In this document: positions 6,347 through 12,508 of the stretch, piece by piece
Position numbering within the stretch: the stretch's first letter is position 1
How the letters are laid out: each line of letters begins with the position of its first letter
Assembly: GCA_002307905.1 (NCBI GenBank)
Contig: DBUL01000070.1
Span: 4,418 to 16,925 of the forward strand
DNA from: Rhizobiaceae bacterium UBA1291
Lineage (GTDB): Bacteria; Pseudomonadota; Alphaproteobacteria; Rhizobiales; Rhizobiaceae
Length of the DNA: 12,508 nt
Direction: 5' to 3'
The notes under the pieces: model-generated
Told to the model about the DNA's origin: nothing
Database searches by the model: none
The model's input: only the letters and a program-made list of their open reading frames with translations
Made by a program: the position numbers and the translations under genes

Positions 6347-7492
6347 TCAGAAGCAGTCGAGGAACAAGGCCTTGGTGTTTTCCAGCGTCATCTTCACCGG
6401 ATTGCCACCGCAGCTCGGGTCCTCGATCGCCATGGCGGTTAGTTCATCGATGCGATCGGACTTGATGCCCATGGCGGTCAGGTTTTCCGGTACACCGAGT
6501 TCGGCCCGCAGCGACAGGACATAGTCGTAGAAGCCGTCGAAACCTCCGGCAATGCCGAGATAGGCGGCCGCACGCGCAATCTTCTCTTCGATCTCGGGGC
6601 GGTTGAAGCGCAGCACCGGCGGCATGACCACGGCATTGGTCATGCCGTGATGGGTGTTGTAGACCGCACCGATCGGATGCGAGAGCGCATGGATCGCGCC
6701 AAGCCCCTTCTGGAAGGCGACGGCGCCCATGGCCGCGGCCGACATCATATTGGTGCGTGCCTCGATGTCGGTGCCGTCCTTGTAGGCGCGCGGCAGGAAT
6801 TCCTTGACCAGACGCATGCCCTCGAGCGCAATGCCCTGGGACATCGGATGATAGAAGGGCGAGGAATAGGCTTCCAGGCAATGGGCGAATGCATCCATGC
6901 CAGTGCCGGCGGTGATCATCTTGGGCATGCCGACGGTCAGTTCCGGATCGGCGATGACGACGCCCGGAAGGAACTTCGGATGGAAGATGATCTTCTTCAC
7001 ATGGGTCTTGGAATTGGTGATGACCGAGGCGCGTCCGACTTCAGACCCGGTACCGGCCGTGGTCGGCACGGCGACGATCGGCGCGATGCCGTCGGAATTG
7101 GCGCGGGTCCACCAGTCGCCGATGTCTTCGAAATCCCACACCGGACGCGTCTGCCCGGCCATGAAGGCGACGCACTTGCCAAGATCGAGACCCGAGCCGC
7201 CGCCGAAGGCGACGACGCCGTCATGACCACCGTCCTTGTAGGCCTTGATGCCGGCTTCGAGATTGATCTCGTTCGGGTTCGGATCGACGTCGGCGAAAAG
7301 CCCACGACCGAGGCCGGCTTCTTCCAGCACGTCGAGCGCCGCCTGGGTGATCTGCATCGGCGCGAGACCCCGGTCGGTGACTAGAAGCGGTTTCTTCATG
7401 CCAAGCGACTTGCAGGCGTCCGCCAGTTCCTTGATGCGGCCGCGCCCCATCTTGATGGCGGTGGGATAGCTCCAGTTTGCGACGATGTTCAT
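6347..7492 (-). CDS. Iron-containing (group III) alcohol dehydrogenase
   Basis: A 381-residue cytoplasmic NAD(P)-dependent alcohol dehydrogenase. The N-terminal dinucleotide domain (about 1-185) contains FGGGSGLDLGK (96-106) and PTTAGTGSE (143-151). The C-terminal helical domain holds the metal site. By alignment with E. coli FucO (D196, H200, H263, H277) the ligands are D200, H204, H268 and H282, and H272 matches the catalytic-site His267; all are present. AAGAAGG lies 7 bases before ATG 7492, and the ATG overlaps the aldehyde dehydrogenase stop as ATGA, so the two are translationally coupled and probably work in sequence: alcohol to aldehyde here, aldehyde to acid by the neighbour. A longer open frame extends upstream but overlaps the aldehyde dehydrogenase gene and is not family-like. 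The alcohol substrate is not readable from sequence. Confidence 0.95.
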   Translation of the reverse strand: MNIVANWSYPTAIKMGRGRIKELADACKSLGMKKPLLVTDRGLAPMQITQAALDVLEEAGLGRGLFADVDPNPNEINLEAGIKAYKDGGHDGVVAFGGGSGLDLGKCVAFMAGQTRPVWDFEDIGDWWTRANSDGIAPIVAVPTTAGTGSEVGRASVITNSKTHVKKIIFHPKFLPGVVIADPELTVGMPKMITAGTGMDAFAHCLEAYSSPFYHPMSQGIALEGMRLVKEFLPRAYKDGTDIEARTNMMSAAAMGAVAFQKGLGAIHALSHPIGAVYNTHHGMTNAVVMPPVLRFNRPEIEEKIARAAAYLGIAGGFDGFYDYVLSLRAELGVPENLTAMGIKSDRIDELTAMAIEDPSCGGNPVKMTLENTKALFLDCF

Positions 7493-8874
7493 TTCGTGAC
7501 CTTCTTGAGGTGGTAGGATTTCGGGCGGGTGAGGTTCTGGAAGCCGAGGACCGAGAGCGAGCCGCCCTTGCCGGTCTCCTTGCAGCCGGTCCAGCACAGT
7601 GCCGGGTCGAGATAGTCGGCCCGGTTCATGAACACGGTGCCGGTCTCGATGTCGTGGCCGATGCGGGCGGCCCGCTCGGGATCCTGCGTCCACAGCGAGG
7701 CCGTCAGACCGTAGGGGCTGTCGTTCATCAGCGAAAGCGCTTCCTCGTCATTCTTGACCTTCATGATGCCGACCGCCGGACCGAAGGTTTCGTCCTTCAT
7801 GAAGGACATGGAATGATCGACGTTCACCAGGATCTGCGGCATCAGATAGGCATGCCCATCATCCTGCGGGAAGCGCTTCGGATCGACGAGCGTCTTCGCA
7901 CCCTTGGCCACGGCCGCGGCGATCTGCTCGCGCACATGCGCGGCAAAACGGCGGTGCGCCATGGGGCCAAGGGTCGTTTCCGGATCGAGCGGATTGCCGA
8001 GCTTGTAGTTCGACACCCAGGCGACCGACTTCTCGACGAAGGCGTCGTAGAGGTTTTCGTTGACGTAGATGCGCTCGATGCCGCAGCAGCACTGGCCGGA
8101 ATTGTAGGTAGCGGCATCCATCAATGTATCGACGGCGGCGTCGAGATCGGCGTCCTCCATCACATAGCCCGGATCCTTGCCGCCGAGCTCAAGCCCGATG
8201 CCGGCGAAGGTGCCAGCCGCGGCCCGCTCGATGGAGCGGCCGCCCTCGACCGAACCGGTGAAGTTGATGAAGTTGAACTTGCCGGTGGCGATCAGCGCCG
8301 AGGTGGTGGCGTGATCGAGGAACAGGTTGACGAACACGTCGTCGGGAACGCCGGCCTCGACGAAGGCGCGCACCATGCGCTCGCCGACCAGCAGCGTCTG
8401 CGTGGCATGCTTGATGACGACGGTATTGCCGGCCATCAGGGCGGGCGCCACCGTGTTGATCGCCGTCATATACGGGTAGTTCCACGGCGCGATGACGAGC
8501 ACGACGCCGTGCGGCTCGCGCTCAATGCGGCGCTCGAAGGTCGCGCTGTCTTCAACCACCAGGGGCGCAAGGGAATCCGCCGCGATAGATGCGACAAAGT
8601 TCGAGCGCTCATTAAAGCCCTTGAACTCGCCACCGTAGCGCACCGGACGGCCCATCATGTGGGCAAGTTCGGGCACGACCTCGTCCGCCATCTCGTTAAG
8701 GCGGGCAACGCCTTTCAGCACGAGCTGGACGCGCTCCTCGAGCGGACGACGCGCCCAGGCCTTCTGCGCCTTGCGGGCGCGCGCCACCGCCTCGCTGGCC
8801 GCTTCCAGCGACATGGCCGGACGCTCGGCGTAAACCGATCCGTCGATCGGCGAAATGCATTTGATCATGGTCAT
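7489..8874 (-). CDS. NAD(P)-dependent aldehyde dehydrogenase
   Basis: A 461-residue member of the ALDH superfamily. Visible are the oxyanion asparagine N132 in APWNYP, the cofactor lysine K155 in VVIKHA, the FTGSVEGG nucleotide loop (205-212), the general base E229 in LELGGKD, nucleophile C263 in NSGQCCCG, and DETFGP (361-366). Length fits the single-domain forms lacking a long C-terminal oligomerisation tail. AAGGAG lies 9 bases before ATG 8874 and 15 before the internal ATG 8868, favouring the first. It sits between the ligase gene (250-bp gap rich in stem-loops) and the alcohol dehydrogenase gene (overlap). The likely step is oxidation of an aldehyde to an acid, possibly the aldehyde of a gamma-glutamylated amine as PuuC does in putrescine breakdown, but that substrate is inferred from the neighbourhood only. 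Confidence 0.95.
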   Translation of the reverse strand: MTMIKCISPIDGSVYAERPAMSLEAASEAVARARKAQKAWARRPLEERVQLVLKGVARLNEMADEVVPELAHMMGRPVRYGGEFKGFNERSNFVASIAADSLAPLVVEDSATFERRIEREPHGVVLVIAPWNYPYMTAINTVAPALMAGNTVVIKHATQTLLVGERMVRAFVEAGVPDDVFVNLFLDHATTSALIATGKFNFINFTGSVEGGRSIERAAAGTFAGIGLELGGKDPGYVMEDADLDAAVDTLMDAATYNSGQCCCGIERIYVNENLYDAFVEKSVAWVSNYKLGNPLDPETTLGPMAHRRFAAHVREQIAAAVAKGAKTLVDPKRFPQDDGHAYLMPQILVNVDHSMSFMKDETFGPAVGIMKVKNDEEALSLMNDSPYGLTASLWTQDPERAARIGHDIETGTVFMNRADYLDPALCWTGCKETGKGGSLSVLGFQNLTRPKSYHLKKVTK

Positions 8875-8926
8875 TTTCAGTTGCTCCTTGAAAGCCTCGC
8901 CAGCCAGTAGCGCGAAGTCGGATCAC

Positions 8927-8948
8927 GCGCCATCTGCCAAGATGGCGC
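8927..8948 (-). other. Perfect stem-loop upstream of the aldehyde dehydrogenase gene
   Basis: In the minus-strand RNA, GCGCCATCT and AGATGGCGC form a 9-bp stem with a UGGC loop. No U-run follows, so it is not an ordinary terminator. It lies about 50 bp before the ALDH ATG in a 250-bp gap (8875-9124) with no convincing gene, and may protect or process the mRNA or attenuate expression. Confidence 0.55.
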
Positions 8949-8963
8949 AACCGGCTCGCCCCG

Positions 8964-8990
8964 ACCGGACGGCGCTCACGCATGTCCGGT
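8964..8990 (-). other. Second stem-loop in the ligase-ALDH gap
   Basis: ACCGGAC and GTCCGGT pair over 7 bp around a 13-nt loop that can form a further GCG/CGC pairing. It is adjacent to the 8927-8948 hairpin, and the two together could form a tandem structure in the transcript. There is no U-tract. Confidence 0.4.
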
Positions 8991-9124
8991 GCTTGCTGGC
9001 ACGAACGCCCTCCCCGGTCGATCCGTGAAGGGCCGTGAAATTGTCATACTGCCAATCGTGCGGCAGGAATATCACCCGAAAGGGATAGGCGGCCAGCCAG
9101 CTCCGTGCTGCCGGCCGCGCCGGA

Positions 9125-10495
9125 TCAGGCGCGTTCGAAACCCCTCGCCACCTCCCAGTCGGTAATTTTGCGATCATACTCCTCCTGCTCCCATTCGGCG
9201 GCGCGCACATAGTGCTCGACGACATCGTCGCCGAACGCCTGCCGCAGCAGTCCCGATCCGTTCAGCGCAACGGCCGCCGAACGCAGCGTGCGCGGGATCT
9301 CGCGAACTTCGCGGGCGCCATAAGCATCGCCGACGAAGGCCGGCTCAAGCGCCAGTTTGCGTTCGATCCCGTCGATGCCGGCGGCCAGCAGCGCCGCCAT
9401 GGCGAGATAGGGATTGATGTCGGAACCGCCGACGCGGCATTCGACGCGGATGGCCTTGCTGTTCTCGCCGCAGAGCCGGTAGCCGGCGGTGCGGTTGTCC
9501 TTCGACCAGATTGCCTTGGTCGGTGCAAACGTGCCCGCCATGAAGCGCTTGTAGGAGTTGATGTAGGGAGCGAGGAAATAGGTGATCTCGCTGGCGTGCG
9601 ACAGCAGGCCCGCCATATAATGCTTCATCAGCCCGGACATGCCGTGTTCGCCGTTGTCGTCAAAGAACAGCGGCGTCTTGCCGTCCGCGCTCCACAGCGA
9701 CTGGTGGATATGCGAGGACGAACCGGCGGCATTATAGTGCCACTTGGCGAGGAAGGTGATCGCCTTGCCGCGCTGCCAAGCGATCTCCTTGCAGGCATTC
9801 TTGATGATGACGTGGCGGTCGGCCATTGTCAGCGCGTCGGCATAGCGCACATTGACCTCGCCCTGACCCGCCGACGCCTCGCCCTTGGTGTTCTCGACCG
9901 GGATGCCGGCGCCCTGCAAACCGTTGCGGATCGCCCGCATCACGTCCTCTTCCTTGGTCGTCTGGAAAATGTGGTAGTCCTCGTTATAGCCGGAGGCGAG
10001 TTGCAGGTCGCGATAGCCGGAGGCGCGCGCATCGTCATAGGTCTGGTCGAACAGGAAGAACTCCAGTTCGGTCGCCATGAAGGCCTTCAGTCCCATGGCT
10101 TCGAGCCGCTTGACCTGCTTCTTCAGGATGGCGCGCGGAGAATGGGGAATGTCCTCGTGGGTGTGGTGGTCCAGCACGTCGCAGAGCACGAGCGCCGTGC
10201 CGTCGAGCCAAGGCACGCGCCGCAGCGTCGAAAGGTCGGGCTTCAAGGCATAGTCGCCGTAGCCTTTCTCCCAACTCGTCGCCTTATAGCCCGGCACGGT
10301 TTCCATTTCCATGTCGGTGGCCAGCAGGTAATTGCAGCTGTGCGTTTCCTTCCAGCCGCTGTCGACGAAAAATTGCGCGTGGAACCGTTTGCCCATCAAG
10401 CGGCCCTGCATGTCGACCATGCAGGCGAGAACGGTGTCGATGCGGCCTTCGGCAACATCCTTCTTCAGATCGTCAAACGTGTACTGCGCGGCCAT
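9125..10495 (-). CDS. Glutamine-synthetase-like ligase, probable gamma-glutamyl-amine synthetase
   Basis: A 456-residue protein with the glutamine synthetase fold. The beta-grasp domain is about 15-110. The catalytic domain carries metal-binding E143 and E145 (TELEFFLF), E206 and E213 (KGEASAGQGEVN), H262 in SHIHQS (matching E. coli His269), R335 in DNRTAGYR, and E352/R354 in RVECR before NPYL. Two ammonia-site features of true glutamine synthetase are missing: there is no FDGSS motif (Asp50) in the N-domain, and the flap glutamate of GYEAP (Glu327) is replaced by F323 in GTFAP. Similar losses are expected in ligases that join glutamate to an amine (PuuA, IpuC, GlnA4 types). AGGA lies 7 bases before the ATG. 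The gene sits between TRAP uptake genes and two dehydrogenases, fitting amine or amino-alcohol catabolism. The amine is unknown, and a true GS role is unlikely but not excluded. Confidence 0.9.
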   Translation of the reverse strand: MAAQYTFDDLKKDVAEGRIDTVLACMVDMQGRLMGKRFHAQFFVDSGWKETHSCNYLLATDMEMETVPGYKATSWEKGYGDYALKPDLSTLRRVPWLDGTALVLCDVLDHHTHEDIPHSPRAILKKQVKRLEAMGLKAFMATELEFFLFDQTYDDARASGYRDLQLASGYNEDYHIFQTTKEEDVMRAIRNGLQGAGIPVENTKGEASAGQGEVNVRYADALTMADRHVIIKNACKEIAWQRGKAITFLAKWHYNAAGSSSHIHQSLWSADGKTPLFFDDNGEHGMSGLMKHYMAGLLSHASEITYFLAPYINSYKRFMAGTFAPTKAIWSKDNRTAGYRLCGENSKAIRVECRVGGSDINPYLAMAALLAAGIDGIERKLALEPAFVGDAYGAREVREIPRTLRSAAVALNGSGLLRQAFGDDVVEHYVRAAEWEQEEYDRKITDWEVARGFERA

Positions 10496-10519
10496 CGGAA
10501 AATCCTGGTCTCAATCTGA

Positions 10520-10535
10520 CCGGGCGCCAGCCCGG
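10520..10535 (-). other. Small perfect hairpin in the ligase leader
   Basis: CCGGGC-TGGC-GCCCGG in RNA sense, a 6-bp GC stem with a UGGC tetraloop, ending 24 bp before the ligase ATG. It could modulate ribosome access or be part of the structured gap with the next hairpin. Confidence 0.4.
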
Positions 10536-10551
10536 AATGGTTCTGGTTTGG

Positions 10552-10582
10552 CGTGATCCGGGGAAAGCAGCCCCGGATCACG
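10552..10582 (-). other. Strong 12-bp stem-loop after the TRAP receptor gene
   Basis: CGTGATCCGGGG and CCCCGGATCACG form a perfect 12-bp stem with a 7-nt loop, starting 19 bp after the receptor stop. The RNA continues CCAAACC with no U-tract, so read-through into the ligase gene is expected. Stem-loops behind binding-protein genes commonly shield the upstream mRNA from 3' exonucleases and raise receptor output relative to downstream genes; that role is inferred here. Confidence 0.6.
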
Positions 10583-10601
10583 GTCTTTGGTGCCTGCTCG
10601 A

Positions 10602-11648
10602 TCAGCCGTAGCGGTAGGGCTTGCCGGCCTTTTCCATGTCGGAATTGTACTTCTTGAGGATCTCGACGACCTTGCCCGTGCGTGGCGTCTGCTTGGCGAC
10701 CTCTTCCCAGAAGACATGCGCGGCATCCTCGACCGTCTTCCACTCGGCATCGGGAATGCTGGTGAGTTCGAGACGTCCGCCCTCGGCACGAAGCTTCGCC
10801 TCGCCACCCCAGTACCAGTGCAGGCGGTGATAGTGCGAGCTGTCCATGCACAGGTTGAAGAGCGTCTTCAGATGTTCCGGCACCTCGTTCCACCGATCGG
10901 CATTGGCGAAGAAGGAGCCGGCCCAGCCGCCCGAGACGTTGTTGGTGAGGAAGTACTTGGTGACGTCCACCCAGCCGGAGGTGAACACTTCGGTGATGCC
11001 CGACCAGGCGATCGCGTCGATCTCGCCGGTCTGCATGGCGACAGGCACGTCCTCGAACGGGATGGTGACGGGCACGATGCCGAACTGCGACAGGAACTGA
11101 CCGGCAGTCGGGAAGGTGAAGACGCGCAGTCCCTTCAGGTCGTCGAGCTTGGTGATCGGCTTGTTGGTGGCGAAGTTGCACGGATCCCAGGCACCGGCCG
11201 AGAGCCACTTCACGCCCACTTCCGTGTAGGCCTCATCCCAGATCTCGGCGAGGCCGTATTCATAGAACAGGGTCGGCACATCAAGGCTGTAGCGCGAGGC
11301 GAACGGGAAGTAGCCGCCGAATACCTTGATGTCGACCGGCGAGTTCATCGAGTCGTCGTCCGACTGCACGGCATCGATCGTGCCAGCCTGCATGGCGCGA
11401 AACAGCTCGCCCGTGGGGACAAGCTGGTCGGCAGTGAAGAGCTGGATTTCCATCTCGCCATTGGCGGCCTTGTTGAAGGCGTCGACCGCGGGACGAACGA
11501 CGAATTCGGCAAGTGCTGCACCTGCATAGGTCTGGAGACGCCAGGTAATCTTCTTGTCCTGCGCCCGGACATAAGGCGCGGCGAGCGCGACCGGCGATGC
11601 GGCGGCGACCAGCCCGGCCTTTTTGAGAAAATGTCTTCTGCTGTTCAT
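10602..11648 (-). CDS. dctP: TRAP transporter solute-binding protein (DctP family, TakP-like)
   Basis: A 348-residue periplasmic receptor of a TRAP transporter, which hands its ligand to the QM permease driven by a cation gradient. The N-terminus NSRRHFLKKAG is a twin-arginine signal, with hydrophobic stretch 11-24 and likely cleavage after YVRA (about 29), so export is folded via Tat. Family features are the ITWRLQTYAG strand (34-43), GELFRAMQAGTIDA (80-93), LDDLKGLRV (168-176) and GEIDAIAW (208-215). The Trp-rich second half (HWYWGGEA) points to the TakP-like 2-oxoacid/mannitol-type clade. The TRAP selectivity arginine normally four residues after G of GLKxR appears to be F177 here, and an acidic run DDD (97-99) is unusual. 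AGGGA lies about 8 bases before ATG 11648; the upstream open frame is not family-like. The TRAP large permease gene lies 106 bp upstream. Ligand unknown. Confidence 0.94.
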   Translation of the reverse strand: MNSRRHFLKKAGLVAAASPVALAAPYVRAQDKKITWRLQTYAGAALAEFVVRPAVDAFNKAANGEMEIQLFTADQLVPTGELFRAMQAGTIDAVQSDDDSMNSPVDIKVFGGYFPFASRYSLDVPTLFYEYGLAEIWDEAYTEVGVKWLSAGAWDPCNFATNKPITKLDDLKGLRVFTFPTAGQFLSQFGIVPVTIPFEDVPVAMQTGEIDAIAWSGITEVFTSGWVDVTKYFLTNNVSGGWAGSFFANADRWNEVPEHLKTLFNLCMDSSHYHRLHWYWGGEAKLRAEGGRLELTSIPDAEWKTVEDAAHVFWEEVAKQTPRTGKVVEILKKYNSDMEKAGKPYRYG

Positions 11649-11683
11649 GTCTGTTTCCCTCTTCTGCTTCTTTGAACCGTGAC

Positions 11684-11700
11684 CCGCCGGCCATCGGCGG
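11684..11700 (-). other. GC hairpin in the dctM-dctP gap
   Basis: CCGCCG and CGGCGG pair over 6 bp with a 5-nt loop that reads AUGGC in RNA sense, midway in the 106-bp gap before the receptor gene. No U-tract follows. It resembles in stem size and loop sequence the hairpins in the other gaps of this operon. Confidence 0.35.
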
Positions 11701-11754
11701 ATCCTGTAGGCAACGGGGCCGTTCAACCGGACCTCTTGGATTGTTGATTTCCAC

Positions 11755-12508
11755 TCACCCCCGGACGTAGACGTGCTGCGGCAGCCACAGCGCGATCTGT
11801 GGGAAGGCCATGATAATAATCATGCCGATGATCATGATCGCGACGAACGGGAACACCGAACGGTAGATGTCGACCAGGGATATCTCGGGCGGGGCCATGG
11901 CCCGCATCAGGAACAGGTTATAGCCGAATGGCGGTGTCATATACGCGATCTGGCAGGTGATCGTGTAGAGCACACCGTACCAGATCAGGTCGAAGCCAAG
12001 CTTGCCGACCAGCGGGATGTAGAGGGGCGCGACAATGACCAGCATGGCGGTATCGTCAAGGAACGCCCCCATGATCAGGAAGGAAAGCTGCATCAGGATC
12101 AGGATCTGCCAGGGGCTCAGCCCCATCTCGCCGACCAAAAGCCCTTCGAGCGCCCTGACGGCACCCAGTCCGTCGAAGACCGCGCCGAAGCAAAGTGCGG
12201 CGAGAATGATCCACATGAACATGCAGGTGATGCCGAGCGTCTGCTCCAGGACGCGGTTCCACACCGCCCATGTCAGGCGACCTTTTACCCAGGCCGCGAA
12301 CATCGCACCGAGCGCGCCGACGGCGGAACTCTCGACGAGGCTGGTCACGCCCATGACGAACAGGCCCATCATCAGGAAGAAGATGAGAAAGGGCAGCACC
12401 CCGGCACGCGCAAGCTTGAGCTTGTCGACAAGCCGCATCTCCCGTTCCTCTTTGGGAAGGGCCGGCCCGAGGGCGGGATTGATCTGGCAGCGGATGATCA
12501 CGTAGACG
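11755..12508 (-). CDS. dctM: TRAP transporter large permease (DctM family), 5' end beyond the window
   Basis: About 250 C-terminal residues of a protein usually 420-450 long. The reading frame is open to the window edge, and the edge segment RCQINPALGPALPKEER matches the cytoplasmic loop near the middle of DctM, so the apparent GTG at 12501 is not a start. Several hydrophobic membrane segments follow, such as LPFLIFFLMMGLFVMG and FPFVAIMIIGMIIIMAF. The conserved DctM motifs GAFLDDTAMLVIVAPLYIPL and AYMTPPFGYNLFLM are clear. It forms the translocation pore of an ion-coupled secondary transporter with a small DctQ subunit, presumably encoded just upstream off-window. It precedes the receptor gene by 106 bp in the same operon. 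Confidence 0.94.
   Translation of the reverse strand, partial: VYVIIRCQINPALGPALPKEEREMRLVDKLKLARAGVLPFLIFFLMMGLFVMGVTSLVESSAVGALGAMFAAWVKGRLTWAVWNRVLEQTLGITCMFMWIILAALCFGAVFDGLGAVRALEGLLVGEMGLSPWQILILMQLSFLIMGAFLDDTAMLVIVAPLYIPLVGKLGFDLIWYGVLYTITCQIAYMTPPFGYNLFLMRAMAPPEISLVDIYRSVFPFVAIMIIGMIIIMAFPQIALWLPQHVYVRG

Noticed and set aside
7493..7693. N-terminal extension of the alcohol dehydrogenase reading frame
   Set aside because: It lies inside the ALDH gene in another frame, and the family-like start with ribosome site is ATG 7492.
7477..8910. A 477-codon plus-strand ORF opposite the aldehyde dehydrogenase
   Set aside because: Antisense shadow of a clear ALDH gene in high-GC DNA; the translation has no domain features.
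8923..9225. A 100-codon minus-strand ORF filling part of the ligase-ALDH gap
   Set aside because: It overlaps the ligase C-terminus, has mixed composition, no clear ribosome site, and is interrupted by the stem-loops; no recognisable family.
9212..10519. A 435-codon plus-strand ORF opposite the GS-like ligase
   Set aside because: Antisense shadow; the minus-strand protein has full catalytic motifs while this one has none.
10552..10582. Stem-loop considered as an operon-splitting terminator
   Set aside because: No U-run follows the stem on the transcribed strand, and the next gene starts soon after in the same direction.
1..12508. Search for tRNA, rRNA, CRISPR arrays, insertion sequences and attachment sites
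   Set aside because: No cloverleaf, regularly spaced repeats, transposase motifs or long terminal repeats were seen.

Overview
The window looks like the chromosome (or a large replicon) of a Rhizobiales alphaproteobacterium, probably Rhizobiaceae. It has high GC, strong G/C bias at third codon positions, long antisense shadow ORFs, a VirC1-like orphan ParA, a YkuD-type L,D-transpeptidase of the kind rhizobia carry in many copies, and a Tat-exported TRAP solute receptor. The genus is not determined. I see no rRNA, tRNA, CRISPR array, insertion sequence or phage gene.

Left part (1-3900). A stand-alone TPP-dependent enzyme of the acetolactate synthase/decarboxylase superfamily (+ strand) is preceded by two perfect inverted repeats. 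It converges on a minus-strand group across a bidirectional terminator. In transcription order that group is a short unidentified ORF, a DUF4432/aldose-1-epimerase-like protein, a TIGR01244/DUF442 rhodanese-phosphatase-like protein and a RidA-family protein. This looks like a small carbohydrate/sulfur/imine housekeeping cluster.

Middle part (3900-6290). An exported L,D-transpeptidase (+) with a peptidoglycan-binding-like segment, a LysM-like segment and a YkuD catalytic domain converges, across a second bidirectional terminator, on an orphan ParA/MinD-type ATPase (-). The ATPase has its own AT-rich promoter region.

Right part (6288-12508). A minus-strand operon enters from beyond the right edge. 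It encodes a TRAP large permease (5' end off-window), a TakP-like TRAP solute receptor, a glutamine-synthetase-like ligase, an aldehyde dehydrogenase and an iron-type alcohol dehydrogenase, and ends at a strong intrinsic terminator. The last two genes overlap by ATGA. The other gaps carry perfect stem-loops. The ligase lacks the ammonia-site motif and flap glutamate of true glutamine synthetase, and the receptor appears to lack the TRAP selectivity arginine. Together these point to uptake and gamma-glutamylation-type catabolism of an amine or amino-alcohol rather than a simple carboxylate. This is the most interesting candidate system here; its substrate is unknown.
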